Part shown: in pieces, positions 8,868 through 17,903 of the stretch
Numbering within the stretch: the first letter of the stretch is position 1
Layout of the letters: the number at the start of each line of letters is the position of its first letter
Assembly (NCBI RefSeq): GCF_023954335.1
Contig: NZ_JAMLIE010000001.1
Span: 992,001 to 1,056,000 of the forward strand
Source of the DNA: Aquamicrobium sp.
Lineage (GTDB): Bacteria > Pseudomonadota > Alphaproteobacteria > Rhizobiales > Rhizobiaceae
Reading direction: 5' to 3'
DNA: 64,000 bases
Made by a program: the position numbers and the translations under genes
The notes under the pieces: model-generated
The model's input: only the letters and a program-made list of their open reading frames with translations
What the model was told of the DNA's origin: nothing
Database searches by the model: none

Positions 8868-9914
8868 TTGAGCGCCGAAACGGACCTGAAGGCCGCCCCT
8901 TCCGGGGCATCGGACATGGCGCACATCGTCCTGACCTTCGACAACAACAAGCACGCAAGCGCGCTGTACGGCCAGTTCGACGAGAATCTGGCGCGCATCG
9001 AGAAGAAGCTCGGCGTCGACATCCGCCCCAAGGGCAACCAGCTGTCGATCAAGGGCGACCCGACGGCAGCCGAGCAGGCACGCCGCGCGCTCGACCATCT
9101 CTACGACCTGCTCCAGAAGGGTCACGATCTGTCGCAGTCCGAGGTCGACGGGGCGATCCGCATGGCGGTGGCGGCCGACGACCAGCTGACCCTGCCGACG
9201 CTGGAGCGCAAGGGCAAGGTCGCGGCGGCGCAGATCTCGACGCGCAAGCGCACCATCTACGCCCGCTCCGCCAATCAGGACGCCTACATGCGCGCGCTGG
9301 AGCGGGCCGAGCTCGTCTTCGGCACCGGCCCGGCCGGCACCGGCAAGACCTATCTCGCCGTCGCCCACGCGGCGATGCTGCTCGAACGCGGCATGGTCGA
9401 GCGCATCGTCCTGTCGCGCCCGGCGGTCGAGGCCGGCGAGCGGCTCGGCTTCCTGCCCGGCGACATGAAGGAGAAGGTCGACCCGTATCTTCGCCCGCTC
9501 TACGACGCGCTCTACGACATGATCCCGGCCGACAAGGTCGAACGCGCCATCGCGGCCGAGGTGATCGAGATCGCGCCGCTCGCCTTCATGCGCGGGCGCA
9601 CGCTGCGCAACGCCGCCATCATCCTCGACGAGGCGCAGAACACCACGCCGATGCAGATGAAGATGTTCCTGACCCGCCTCGGCGAGGGCGGGCGCATGAT
9701 CGTCACCGGCGACCCCTCGCAGATCGACCTGCCGCCCGGCACCCGCTCCGGCCTCGTCGAGGCGTTGCAGGTGCTCGACGGCGTGCCGGGCATCGTCACC
9801 GTGCGCTTCGGCGACGCCGACGTGGTACGCCACCCGCTGGTGGCCGAGATCGTCAAGGCCTACGACCGCCATTCGGTCAGCGTCCCGCCGCGCCGCCGGG
9901 ACGACGCCTCCTGA
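8868..9914 (+). CDS. phoH: PhoH-like ATPase
   Basis: The 348-residue cytosolic protein has a KH-like N-terminal region followed by a PhoH P-loop domain with Walker A GTGPAGTGKTYLAVA (around residue 152) and Walker B AAIILDEAQNTT. PhoH works with YbeY in RNA and ribosome metabolism, though its exact activity is not settled. A TTG at 8868 is taken as start because AAGGAG lies 6 bases upstream. Another TTG at 8832, overlapping the miaB stop, lacks such a site. The stop overlaps the ybeY ATG by one base, suggesting coupling. Confidence 0.92.
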   Translation: MSAETDLKAAPSGASDMAHIVLTFDNNKHASALYGQFDENLARIEKKLGVDIRPKGNQLSIKGDPTAAEQARRALDHLYDLLQKGHDLSQSEVDGAIRMAVAADDQLTLPTLERKGKVAAAQISTRKRTIYARSANQDAYMRALERAELVFGTGPAGTGKTYLAVAHAAMLLERGMVERIVLSRPAVEAGERLGFLPGDMKEKVDPYLRPLYDALYDMIPADKVERAIAAEVIEIAPLAFMRGRTLRNAAIILDEAQNTTPMQMKMFLTRLGEGGRMIVTGDPSQIDLPPGTRSGLVEALQVLDGVPGIVTVRFGDADVVRHPLVAEIVKAYDRHSVSVPPRRRDDAS

Positions 9915-10381
9915 TGCAGATCGACGTCGCGGTCGAGGCCGGCGCGTGGCCCGGCGAGGAGGCGCTGCTCGCCCTCGCCCGGCGGGCGGTCGACGCGGTC
10001 TTCGCCGAGACCGGGCAGGCCGCGCCGGAAGAGGCCGAATTGTCGCTGCTCTTCACCGACGACGCGCATATAAGGGTGCTCAACCGCGACTGGCGGGCTA
10101 AGGACAAGCCGACCAACGTCCTCTCCTTCCCGGCCTTCGAGGTCGCGCCGGGCGATCCCGTGCCGCCGATGCTGGGCGACGTCGCGCTCGCCTTCGAGAC
10201 GGTCCGGTCCGAGGCGGAACTGGAAGACAAGCCCTTCGATCACCATCTTATGCATCTCATCGTGCACGGGGTGCTGCATCTCCTCGGCCACGACCATGAG
10301 GAGGACGGGGAGGCGGAGGCCATGGAGGCCCTGGAGCGCGCCATATTGGCGAGGCTTGCCATTCCCGATCCTTACGGGTAA
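9914..10381 (+). CDS. ybeY: Endoribonuclease YbeY (rRNA maturation)
   Basis: The 155-residue protein carries the zinc-binding motif HGVLHLLGHDH (H3xH5xH, near residue 118), preceded by the conserved RDWRAKDKPTNVLSFP segment. YbeY trims the 3' end of 16S rRNA and takes part in ribosome quality control. It begins one base inside the phoH stop codon. The following CBS-domain gene starts 29 bases later and is probably on the same transcript. Confidence 0.95.
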   Translation: MQIDVAVEAGAWPGEEALLALARRAVDAVFAETGQAAPEEAELSLLFTDDAHIRVLNRDWRAKDKPTNVLSFPAFEVAPGDPVPPMLGDVALAFETVRSEAELEDKPFDHHLMHLIVHGVLHLLGHDHEEDGEAEAMEALERAILARLAIPDPYG

Positions 10382-10410
10382 CAGAAAAACGGTCCAACGA
10401 CCTGGAAACG

Positions 10411-11511
10411 ATGAACGAGAACGCACAGACAGCCGCGCTTGCCGAGCAGGGCGGCGAACAGGGCGCCAGTCAGCCAGCTGGCCAATCGGGCGAACCCCAA
10501 AGTACGACCGCCGGACGATCCGGCGCCCGTCCGACATTTTTCGAGCGGCTCAAGGCGCGGCTGAAGCCGCGCAACGGCTCGTCCCTGCGCGAGGATCTGG
10601 CCGACGCCCTGTCGGACCAGACGGCGGACACGCCGGAATTCTCGGCCGGCGAGCGCGCCATGCTCAACAACATCCTGCGCCTGCGCGAGCTGCGCGTCGA
10701 GGACGTGATGGTGCCGCGCGCCGACATCGAGGCCGTCGACCTATCGACCCCGCTCGGCGATCTCCTGACGCTGTTCGAGGAGAGCGGCCGCTCGCGCATG
10801 CCGGTCTATCACGAGACGCTCGACGATCCGCGCGGCATGGTCCACATCCGCGACATCGTCGGCTACATCACCCGCGCCGCCAAGCAGAAGCGCGGCCGCG
10901 GCGCGAAGAAGCCGGCGCCGGGCGCCGGCCCGCTCGACCTCGCCAACGTCGATCTCGGCAGGGAGGTCGGCGACCTCGGCGTGGTGCGGCCGATCCTGTT
11001 CGTGCCGCCGTCGATGCTGGCCTCCGACCTGATGGCGCGCATGCAGGCCGAGCGCCTGCAGATCGCGCTGGTGATCGACGAATATGGCGGCACCGACGGC
11101 CTCGTCTCGCTCGAGGACATCGTCGAGATGGTCGTCGGCGACATCGAGGACGAGCACGACGACGACGAGGCGCTCATAACCCGCACGGGCGAGGGCGTGT
11201 TCGTGGTCGACGCCAAGGCCGAGATCGATGACGTCGCCGAGGCCATCGGCGAGGGGTTCGCCGCCGGCGAGCATGCCGAGGACGTCGACACGATCGGCGG
11301 CATGATCTTCAACACGCTCGGCCGCGTGCCGGTGCGCGGCGAGGTGGTGCGCGCCATTCCCGGCTTCGAGTTCCATGTGCTCGACGCCGATCCGCGCCGG
11401 GTCAAGCGCGTGCGCATCGTCGAGGACAAGGGCCCCGAGCGCCGCCGCCGCCCGGTGCGTGAAGGGCAGGCCGAGGCCGTCGAGCGGTCCGCCGGCGACG
11501 AGGCGGCCTGA
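10411..11511 (+). CDS. CBS-pair and transporter-associated domain protein (CorC/TlyC family)
   Basis: The 366-residue protein has a low-complexity N-terminus rich in Gln, Gly and Ala, then a conserved motif LRVEDVMVPRADIEAVD opening the first CBS domain. The second CBS domain contains LQIALVIDEYGGTDGLVSLEDIVE, and a C-terminal CorC_HlyC domain ends near HVLDADPRRVKRVRI. There is no transmembrane DUF21 part, so it is the soluble CorC type, often named hemolysin C. CorC is linked to Mg and Co efflux in enterics. In many relatives lnt follows; here a universal stress gene does. Confidence 0.88.
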   Translation: MNENAQTAALAEQGGEQGASQPAGQSGEPQSTTAGRSGARPTFFERLKARLKPRNGSSLREDLADALSDQTADTPEFSAGERAMLNNILRLRELRVEDVMVPRADIEAVDLSTPLGDLLTLFEESGRSRMPVYHETLDDPRGMVHIRDIVGYITRAAKQKRGRGAKKPAPGAGPLDLANVDLGREVGDLGVVRPILFVPPSMLASDLMARMQAERLQIALVIDEYGGTDGLVSLEDIVEMVVGDIEDEHDDDEALITRTGEGVFVVDAKAEIDDVAEAIGEGFAAGEHAEDVDTIGGMIFNTLGRVPVRGEVVRAIPGFEFHVLDADPRRVKRVRIVEDKGPERRRRPVREGQAEAVERSAGDEAA

Positions 11512-11623
11512 TCGTCCGTCTCTCATCCCGCCCGCGAGGGTTTGTCCTAGCGCAAACCGCGGCGCTTGATTTCGTGCTGATATGCTGGATGAATGATGGT
11601 GCGCTAGCCGGGAGAGACCGCAA

Positions 11624-12070
11624 ATGTACAAGCATATCCTGATTGCCACGGACGGCTCGGAGCTCGCCGCCAAGGGCGTCAAGCACGGCATGGCTCTTGC
11701 CGGTCCTCTCGGTGCCAAGGTGACGGTGCTGACCGTGACCGAGCCTCTTCAGGCCCGCGCCGCCCAGGCGGCCGTCGCCGCCGGCGTGCGCGACCCCGCC
11801 GCCCGCTACGACCAGGCCATCGACGAGACGATGAAGGAACGCTTCGCCGCCATCGAAAGCGAGGCGGCGGCCCACGGCGTCAAGGTCGAGCTGGTCCACG
11901 AGATCGACGAATACCCGGCCGAGGCCATCGTGCGCTCGGCCAAGCTGCTCGGCTGCGACCTCATCGTCATGTCCTCGCACGGCCGGCGCGGCGCACGGCG
12001 GCTCATCCTCGGCAGCCAGACCTCGGAAGTGGTGACGCACACGACCATCCCGGTCCTCGTCATCCGCTGA
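11624..12070 (+). CDS. Universal stress protein (UspA family), single domain
   Basis: This 148-residue protein starts MYKHILIATDGSELAAKG, the standard UspA strand and loop. It ends with the nucleotide-binding tail HGRRGARRLILGSQTSEVV, equivalent to the G-2x-G-9x-G(S/T) motif with the first Gly replaced by Ser. That suggests, but does not prove, that ATP binding is kept. The gene stands alone: 112 bases separate it from the CBS gene and a strong palindromic terminator follows at once. Confidence 0.9.
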   Translation: MYKHILIATDGSELAAKGVKHGMALAGPLGAKVTVLTVTEPLQARAAQAAVAAGVRDPAARYDQAIDETMKERFAAIESEAAAHGVKVELVHEIDEYPAEAIVRSAKLLGCDLIVMSSHGRRGARRLILGSQTSEVVTHTTIPVLVIR

Positions 12071-12075
12071 ACAGA

Positions 12076-12103
12076 CAAAGGGGCCGGCATGCCGGCCCCT
12101 TTG
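12076..12103. terminator. Bidirectional intrinsic terminator
   Basis: A perfect 28-bp palindrome built on AAAGGGGCCGGC/GCCGGCCCCTTT lies 5 bases after the stop of the stress-protein gene and 22 bases from the stop of the convergent SH3 gene. A short T-rich run (TTTGCTTTCTC) follows on the plus strand, and a run of mixed T on the minus. It can serve both genes. Confidence 0.85.
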
Positions 12104-12125
12104 CTTTCTCCGCCGTGGTGGCGGA

Positions 12126-12662
12126 TCAGTCCTTGTAGGTCTCGCCCGGATAGGCGCCCCAGATCTGCGTCTGGCTCAGCCAGCCCTTGTGGCCGGAGAA
12201 CTCCATCTCGCACCACTGGCCGTTGCAGCTCCTGATCGTGCCGACGGCGCCCGGCTCCAGCCGCGCGACGATGCGCGAGGTGGTGTCCGGCCCGTCGCGC
12301 AGCAGGAGCTCGCTGTCCTTGTGGCGCTGCCATGGCGCGGCGATCGCGGTGCGCCGGCCCGACAGCAGCGACTGGTTGATCCAGCCTTCCGCGCCCTCGG
12401 CGTCGCGCACGCGCCGCCAGTTGTCGTATTCCTGGATGATCTCCATCGGCACGCCGGCCTTCATGTAAAGCCATTCGACGGGATAGTTGAGCCCGGGCCC
12501 GATGCGCAGGTTGACCTTGCTCGACTTCAGGCTGACGAAGCGCGGCAGCGGCAGGCCGCTCGGGCCGACCGCGGCCGACTGTGCGAGCGAAGGAGAAGCC
12601 GTCGGCGCGAGCATGGCCAGCGCGACCCCGAACACGGCGGCAATGGCTGTGCGAGATGACAT
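12126..12662 (-). CDS. Secreted SH3-domain protein
   Basis: The 178-residue protein has a signal peptide (MSSRTAIAAVFGVALAMLAP, cleavage probably near SLAQSA) and two bacterial SH3-like repeats: PRFVSLKSSKVNLRIGPG with WLYMKAGVPMEIIQ, and then SELLLRDGP with VVARLEPGAVGTIRSC. Such proteins are periplasmic and probably bind cell-wall or protein ligands. The YDNWRRVRDAEGAEGW segment is a family hallmark. ATG 12662 is chosen; a TTG three codons upstream (12671) is possible. It is transcribed away from the dehydrogenase gene at 12846. Confidence 0.85.
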   Translation of the reverse strand: MSSRTAIAAVFGVALAMLAPTASPSLAQSAAVGPSGLPLPRFVSLKSSKVNLRIGPGLNYPVEWLYMKAGVPMEIIQEYDNWRRVRDAEGAEGWINQSLLSGRRTAIAAPWQRHKDSELLLRDGPDTTSRIVARLEPGAVGTIRSCNGQWCEMEFSGHKGWLSQTQIWGAYPGETYKD

Positions 12663-12845
12663 CTTTCCCAATTCCGTGCGGTCCGTTCATCTGTCGTCCG
12701 GGGGCGTTTCCCACGGACCTTTTCCTTTGTCATCGGCAGGGCGGCTTGATACAGAAGGATCGAAGCCCGACCCGGCCGACGCGGTTTCCAAGTGTCGCCG
12801 TTCTTGGTTAAAGAGGTCTCAACAGGACCCGGATTCGAGGAAACA

Positions 12846-13847
12846 ATGGCCGGCAGGAAGAAGCCGCTCGTCGTCATCACCCGCAAGCTGCCGGATGCGA
12901 TCGAGACCCGCATGCGGGAGCTTTTCGATGCGCGGCTCAATGTCGAGGACCGGCCGCTGACCCAGCCCGAGCTGGTGGCGGCGATGCGCGAGGCCGACGT
13001 CCTCGTCCCCACCGTCACCGACCGCATCGACGAGGCGGTGATCGCTCAGGCCGGGCCGAACCTCAAGCTGATCGCCAATTTCGGCAACGGCGTCGACAAG
13101 ATCGACATCGCCGCCGCCACGGCTAGGGGCATCGTCGTCACCAACACGCCGAACGTGCTGACCGAGGACACGGCCGACATGACCATGGCGCTGATGCTCG
13201 CCGTGCCGCGCCGGCTGACGGAAGGCGCGGCGCTTCTCAGCGGCGGCGAGAAATGGGCCGGCTGGTCGCCGACATGGATGCTCGGCCGCCGCATCTGGGG
13301 CAAGCGCCTCGGCATCGTCGGCATGGGCCGCATCGGCACGGCGGTGGCCCGCCGGGCCAAGGCGTTCGGCCTGTCGATCCACTATCACAACCGCCGCCGC
13401 GTCGCGCCCGCCACCGAGGACGAGCTGGAGGCGACCTGGTGGGAGAGCCTCGACCAGATGCTCGCCCGCATGGACATCATCTCGGTCAACTGCCCGTCGA
13501 CGCCGGCCACCTTCCACCTTCTGTCGGCGCGCCGGCTGGCGCTGCTCCAGCCCACCGCCTATCTCGTCAACACCGCCCGGGGCGACATCATCGACGAGGA
13601 CGCGCTGGTGAAGATGCTGGAGGGCGGCAAGCTCGCCGGGGCCGGCCTCGACGTGTTCGAGCACGAGCCGGCGGTGAGCCCGAAGCTGCTCAAGCTGGCG
13701 GCGAAGGGCAAGGTCGTCATCCTGCCGCATATGGGATCGGCCACCATCGAGGGCCGCATCGACATGGGCGAGAAGGTCATCATCAACATCCGCACCTTCT
13801 TCGACGGGCACCGTCCCCCCGACCGGGTCCTTCCGCTGCGCGCCTGA
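12846..13847 (+). CDS. D-isomer-specific 2-hydroxyacid dehydrogenase
   Basis: The 333-residue NAD(P)H-dependent enzyme has the Rossmann motif GMGRIGTAVARRAKAFG, the catalytic Arg in NTARGDIIDE, the Glu in DVFEHEP and the His in LPHMGSAT. The sequence resembles D-glycerate or glyoxylate/hydroxypyruvate reductases. ATG 12846 follows GAGGAAACA closely and starts MAGRKKPLVVITRK. It is probably monocistronic, with 94 bases to the next gene. Confidence 0.9.
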   Translation: MAGRKKPLVVITRKLPDAIETRMRELFDARLNVEDRPLTQPELVAAMREADVLVPTVTDRIDEAVIAQAGPNLKLIANFGNGVDKIDIAAATARGIVVTNTPNVLTEDTADMTMALMLAVPRRLTEGAALLSGGEKWAGWSPTWMLGRRIWGKRLGIVGMGRIGTAVARRAKAFGLSIHYHNRRRVAPATEDELEATWWESLDQMLARMDIISVNCPSTPATFHLLSARRLALLQPTAYLVNTARGDIIDEDALVKMLEGGKLAGAGLDVFEHEPAVSPKLLKLAAKGKVVILPHMGSATIEGRIDMGEKVIINIRTFFDGHRPPDRVLPLRA

Positions 13848-13941
13848 GAAAATCCCGTCCGTTTGATCGCGATCAGGGACCGGACACCCGCGCTTGTGCA
13901 AGGATCGCGGCCGGCACACCGATCATGAAGCGAGGCTGAGC

Positions 13942-14772
13942 ATGTACAAGGATATCCTCCTGATCCTTCCGTCCCGGACCGACGAGGCCGGGCGGGAATT
14001 CCTCGTCCGCGGCATCGAGGTCGCGCGGCTGATGGAAGCGCATGTCAGCGGCCTCGTCGTCGAGCGCTCGGTACCGCTGCCGGTCTCCATCCGCCGCCCC
14101 TACACCACCGGGATGGAGGAGGAGCTGATGCGGCGGCAGCAGGAATCGCACGGCACGGCCAATGCCGAGCTCGCCGCCTTCGAGGCAGAGGCGAAGCGCG
14201 CCGGCCTGCCGCACGAGGGCCGCCTGATGACCGTCTCGGAAGGCAACTACGACGCCGTCGTCGAGCGTGCCCGGCTGCGCAGCCTGGTGGTCGCGCCGTT
14301 CATCGATGACGACGAGGGACATGCCGATCTGGTGCAGGCCCTGATCTTCGGCGCGGGGCGGCCGGCTCTGGTGCTGCCCGCCGGCGGGGAAAAGGCGTTC
14401 CGCCCGCAAAAGGTGGTCGTCGCCTGGGACAACGAGCGCGCCGCCACCCGCGCCGTCGGCGACGCGATGCCGCTCCTGCGCCACGCCAAGGAGGTGCGCA
14501 TCGTCACCGTCCTTTCCGACAAGCAGGCGACGGCCGGCGCGACCGGGCCCGAGCTCGTCGCCCATCTGGCGCGTTGCGGCGCGCACGCGACGCTGTGCGA
14601 GGTCGAGCGCGGCCGGCGCTCCGTCGGCGAGGCGCTGGCCGAGGAGGCGGAAGGCGCCGATCTCCTCGTCATGGGCGCGTTCGGCCATTCGCGCATCCGC
14701 GACTTCTTCCTCGGCGGCGCCACCCGCCACATGCTCGCCGGCCTGAACGTGCCGACCCTGCTCTCGCACTGA
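13942..14772 (+). CDS. Tandem universal stress protein
   Basis: This 276-residue protein has two Usp-type domains. The first (MYKDILLILPSRTDEAGREF) is poorly conserved at its nucleotide site; the second starts KVVVAWDNERAATRAVGDAM and ends MGAFGHSRIRDFFLGGATRHML, a good G-2x-G-9x-G match. Tandem Usp proteins are common in rhizobia and linked to oxidative or low-oxygen stress. The ATG at 13942 follows GAGGCTGAG. It stands between an unrelated dehydrogenase and a GntR regulator. Confidence 0.88.
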   Translation: MYKDILLILPSRTDEAGREFLVRGIEVARLMEAHVSGLVVERSVPLPVSIRRPYTTGMEEELMRRQQESHGTANAELAAFEAEAKRAGLPHEGRLMTVSEGNYDAVVERARLRSLVVAPFIDDDEGHADLVQALIFGAGRPALVLPAGGEKAFRPQKVVVAWDNERAATRAVGDAMPLLRHAKEVRIVTVLSDKQATAGATGPELVAHLARCGAHATLCEVERGRRSVGEALAEEAEGADLLVMGAFGHSRIRDFFLGGATRHMLAGLNVPTLLSH

Positions 14773-14900
14773 CCCGCCGCGGCCTTCGCGAAAGCTTCGT
14801 TGACGTCCGGATTGCGCGCGGCGCGGCCGGGCGCGATTTCCTGTTCTAATCGGCGTCGCCGCCGCCACGGCGGTGGACGCGGCGGAAGTTCAGGTTATAG

Positions 14901-14912
14901 GATGCATCAAAT
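14901..14912 (+). promoter_or_regulatory. GntR operator, degenerate copy at the regulator gene
   Basis: GATGCATCAAAT lies 25 bases upstream of the GntR start and shares the GATGCATCA core with the perfect ATGATGCATCAT sites at 15779 and 17920. Its position suggests autoregulation. One half site is imperfect. Confidence 0.5.
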
Positions 14913-14936
14913 GCCGGTGAGCGAACAAAGCAGCCC

Positions 14937-15617
14937 TTGAAACACGATCTCGACCCCATCGACCATGAGAGCCTGAGCAACACGGTCTACGCCACCTTGT
15001 GCGACGCCCTGATCCAGGGCCGGTTCCAGCCGGGCGACCGGCTGAAGATCCGCGATCTCGCCGGGCAGCTCGGCACCAGCGTCACGCCGATCCGCGATGC
15101 GATCCTCAGGCTGGCGCATGACGAGGCGATCGTTTTCCGCTCGGCGCGCGACATCCGTATCCCCGACGTCAGCGAGGACCGCTATCTCGAGATCCGCTCG
15201 ATCCGCATCCGGCTGGAGGCGCTGGCCGCCGAGACGGCGGCGCAACTCGCGACACGGGCCGACATCGACGCGCTCGAAACCATCCTGAGGGACAACGAGG
15301 AAGCCCTGAAGGACGGCGACCGGCTGGCCGGGACGCGGTTCAACCAGGCGTTCCACCTCGCTTTGCCCAAGATCGCGCGGCTGCCGGTCCTCGACGGCAT
15401 CCTCCATCGCATTTGGCTGCAGATGGGCCCGCTGATCGCCGATTCCTATCTGCAGGGCGGGCGGGCGATGGTCGACTACCACTACCCGGTGATCGACGCG
15501 CTCCGGCGGCACGATTCCGCCGCCGCGGCCAAGGCCATCGTCGACGACATCGTCCTCGGCGGCAAGGCGATCATGGATCGTGTCGAGCAGGCAAGAGCAA
15601 TTCCAAGAAAAGTGTGA
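14937..15617 (+). CDS. GntR-family (FCD) transcriptional regulator
   Basis: The 226-residue protein has an N-terminal winged helix (LSNTVYATLCDALIQGRFQPGDRLKIRDLAGQLGTSVTPIRDAIL) and a C-terminal all-helical FCD ligand domain (RYLEIRSIRIRLEALAAETA ... FHLALPKIARLPVLDGIL). FCD regulators usually repress catabolic genes and release DNA on binding a small carboxylic acid. No ATG fits; TTG 14937 is the first in-frame start. The last residues (ARAIPRKV) and the stop are encoded by a family B repeat. Operators around it predict control of the SDR and aminotransferase genes. Confidence 0.85.
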   Translation: MKHDLDPIDHESLSNTVYATLCDALIQGRFQPGDRLKIRDLAGQLGTSVTPIRDAILRLAHDEAIVFRSARDIRIPDVSEDRYLEIRSIRIRLEALAAETAAQLATRADIDALETILRDNEEALKDGDRLAGTRFNQAFHLALPKIARLPVLDGILHRIWLQMGPLIADSYLQGGRAMVDYHYPVIDALRRHDSAAAAKAIVDDIVLGGKAIMDRVEQARAIPRKV

Positions 15618-15640
15618 AGCACTTTTCCGTCCGGAATTGC
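15597..15640 (+). repeat. Family B palindromic intergenic repeat, copy 1
   Basis: A nested inverted repeat: outer arms GCAATTCC/GGAATTGC and inner arms GAAAAGTG/CACTTTTC around TGAAG. A second copy in opposite orientation lies at 30455-30498. The element overlaps the 3' end of the GntR gene and supplies its stop codon. The same motif is widespread between genes in rhizobia; it may act as a terminator or mRNA 3' end structure. Confidence 0.8.
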
Positions 15641-15778
15641 GCTGGGATGAGGAGTTGGACGCGCGATTCCGCCTGAGCGGGGAACCCGTTTCCGGCGCAG
15701 TCGCTTATCCAATCCGAGTAAAGGCGACGAGGCATAGGCAGGCGCAGAACCCGCTTGCCAAGCCGTGGCGATGCATTA

Positions 15779-15790
15779 ATGATGCATCAT
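15779..15790. promoter_or_regulatory. Predicted GntR operator upstream of the SDR gene
   Basis: The perfect 12-bp palindrome ATGATGCATCAT is embedded in a longer run of GCAT units (15771-15798) ending 14 bases before the SDR start codon. The same palindrome recurs at 17920 upstream of the aminotransferase. Assignment to the neighbouring GntR protein is inferred from position and copy number. Confidence 0.7.
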
Positions 15791-15811
15791 GCATCAATTG
15801 AGAGCGCGATC

Positions 15812-16552
15812 ATGTCCAGCGAACGGCCCTACATGCTTCTGACCGGCGCCAGCCGCGGCATCGGCCATGCCACCGTCAAGCTCTTCCAGGAGCACGGCTG
15901 GCGCATCCTCACCGTCTCGCGCCAGCCCTTCTCCGAGGAATGCCGGTGGCCCTCGGCGCGAGAGAGCCATATCCAGGCCGACCTTGCCGACCTGTCGCAG
16001 ATCGACGGCCTCGCCGCCGAGGTGCGCGGCCGCCTGCCGGACGGCAAGCTGCACGCGCTGGTCAACAATGCCGGGATTTCCCCCAAGGGGGAGGGTGGCA
16101 GCCGCCTCGGCGTCGCTGCCACCGACGCCGCCGTGTGGACACAGGTGCTGAACGTCAACCTGATCTCGACGGCGCTGATCGCGCGGGCGCTCCTGCCGGA
16201 GCTGGAGGCGGCGCGCGGCTCGATCGTCAACGTCACCTCCATCGCCGGCTCGCGCGTCCACCCCTTTGCCGGGGTCGCCTATGCCGCCTCCAAGGCGGCG
16301 CTGGCCTCGCTGACGCGGGAGATGGCGCACGAGTTCGGCCGGCGCGGCATCCGCGCCAACGCCATCGCGCCCGGCGAGATCGAGACGTCGATCCTGTCGC
16401 CCGGCACCGACGAGCTGGTGACGGCGGAAGTGCCGATGCAGCGCCTCGGCGACCCGCGCGAGGTGGCCGAGACCATCCACTTCCTCTGCTCCTCCCGCTC
16501 CTCCTACATCAACGGCGCCGAGATCCACATCAATGGCGGCCAGCACGTCTAA
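15812..16552 (+). CDS. Short-chain dehydrogenase/reductase
   Basis: The 246-residue classical SDR has the nucleotide motif TGASRGIG (residues about 11-18), NNAG in LVNNAGISPKG, the catalytic Ser in VNVTSIAGSRV and YAASK for Tyr/Lys. The C-terminal GAEIHINGGQHV is typical of 3-oxoacyl-ACP reductase-like SDRs. ATG 15812 (MSSERPYM) is chosen over upstream starts, which would overlap the operator. It is followed after 30 bases by the hydroxyglutarate oxidase gene, so the two form an operon. The substrate is probably a hydroxy or keto acid of the same pathway. Confidence 0.87.
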   Translation: MSSERPYMLLTGASRGIGHATVKLFQEHGWRILTVSRQPFSEECRWPSARESHIQADLADLSQIDGLAAEVRGRLPDGKLHALVNNAGISPKGEGGSRLGVAATDAAVWTQVLNVNLISTALIARALLPELEAARGSIVNVTSIAGSRVHPFAGVAYAASKAALASLTREMAHEFGRRGIRANAIAPGEIETSILSPGTDELVTAEVPMQRLGDPREVAETIHFLCSSRSSYINGAEIHINGGQHV

Positions 16553-16582
16553 GGCGCGGCCGGAAACGGGCGCGGGGCGATC

Positions 16583-17797
16583 ATGACTGACAACCGCTAC
16601 GATTATTGCGTCGTCGGCAGCGGCATCGTCGGGCTCGCCACGGCGGCCGAGCTGCTGCGGCGCGAGCCGGGCGCACGGCTCCTCGTCCTCGACAAGGAGG
16701 CGCGGCCCGCCGTCCACCAGACAGGCCACAACAGCGGCGTCATCCATGCCGGAATCTACTACCAGCCCGGGTCGCTGAAGGCGCGCCTGTGCCGCGAGGG
16801 CGCGGAGGCGACGAAGGCGTTCTGCACCCGCCATGGCATCGCCTTCGAGGAATGCGGCAAGCTCCTCGTCGCCACTGACGATCTCGAAATGGAGCGGATG
16901 GAGGCGCTGGCCGGGCGCGCGGCGCAGAACGGCATCGCCTTCGAGCGGCTCGATCGCACCCGGCTGGGCGAAGCCGAGCCCGCCGTCACCGGGCTCGGCG
17001 CGCTGCTCGTGCCGTCGACCGGCATCGTCGACTACCGCGCGATCTGCGCCGCCATGGCCGGGGAGATCGCGGAAGGCGGCGGCAGGATTGCCTTCGGCAT
17101 GCCGGTCTCGGCGATCCGCGAGGACGAGGCCGACGTCACCGTCGTCGCCGGCGGCGAGACGTTCCGCGCCGGCCGCCTCGTCGTCTGCGCCGGCCTGCAA
17201 TCCGACCGTCTGGCGCGGCTCGCCGGCCTCGACATCGACTTCCGCATCGTCCCGTTCCGCGGCGAGTACTACACGCTGCCGGCGGCCAAGGCGGACATCG
17301 TCCGTCACTTGATCTATCCGATCCCGGACCCCGACCTGCCTTTCCTCGGCGTCCACCTGACGCGGATGATCGCCGGCTCCGTCACCGTCGGGCCGAACGC
17401 GGTGCTCGGCTTCGCCCGCGAAGGCTATCCCAAGGGCAGCGTCGACTGGCGCGACGTCGCCGCGATGGCGGCGTTTCCCGGCTTCTGGCGGGTGATCGCG
17501 GGTAACCTACGCTCCGGCATCGACGAGTTCCGCGGCTCGCTCTTCAAGCGGCATTATCTGGAGAAATGCCGCAAATACTGCCCGTCGCTGACGCTGGCCG
17601 ACCTGACGAAGCCCGGCGCGGGCATCCGCGCCCAGGCAGTGCGGCGCGACGGCGCGCTGATCCACGATTTCCTGTTCGTCTCGTCGGAGCGGATGCTGCA
17701 TGTCTGCAACGCGCCGTCGCCGGCCGCGACCTCGGCCATCCCCATCGGCAGCATGATCGTCGACCGCCTGCACGGCGTCGAAGGCGCGGCCATATGA
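16583..17797 (+). CDS. lhgO: L-2-hydroxyglutarate oxidase (LhgO-like)
   Basis: The 404-residue FAD enzyme begins with the dinucleotide fold YDYCVVGSGIVGLATAAELL, followed by HQTGHNSGVIHAGIYYQPGSLKARLC, the signature of L-2-hydroxyglutarate oxidases. The block VPFRGEYYTLP and the C-terminal HVCNAPSPAATSAIPIG also match. LhgO oxidises L-2-hydroxyglutarate to 2-oxoglutarate and feeds electrons to the quinone pool; in E. coli it belongs to glutarate/lysine breakdown. Co-location with an SDR and an omega-type aminotransferase fits degradation of a C4-C5 amine or amino acid. Other members act on related 2-hydroxy acids. Confidence 0.85.
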   Translation: MTDNRYDYCVVGSGIVGLATAAELLRREPGARLLVLDKEARPAVHQTGHNSGVIHAGIYYQPGSLKARLCREGAEATKAFCTRHGIAFEECGKLLVATDDLEMERMEALAGRAAQNGIAFERLDRTRLGEAEPAVTGLGALLVPSTGIVDYRAICAAMAGEIAEGGGRIAFGMPVSAIREDEADVTVVAGGETFRAGRLVVCAGLQSDRLARLAGLDIDFRIVPFRGEYYTLPAAKADIVRHLIYPIPDPDLPFLGVHLTRMIAGSVTVGPNAVLGFAREGYPKGSVDWRDVAAMAAFPGFWRVIAGNLRSGIDEFRGSLFKRHYLEKCRKYCPSLTLADLTKPGAGIRAQAVRRDGALIHDFLFVSSERMLHVCNAPSPAATSAIPIGSMIVDRLHGVEGAAI

Positions 17798-17903
17798 GCC
17801 GCCCGCCGCCGACTGTCGAACACCCGCCCGGGCCGGGAGGCCGGCGCCCGTAAGACGGCGCAAGGGATCGCGGCAAGTCGCGCGACCGTGCCGCCGAAAA
17901 GCA

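Noticed and set aside
12792..12845. An 18-residue extension of the D-2-hydroxyacid dehydrogenase
   Set aside because: The ATG at 12846 has a good ribosome-binding site and begins the conserved domain.
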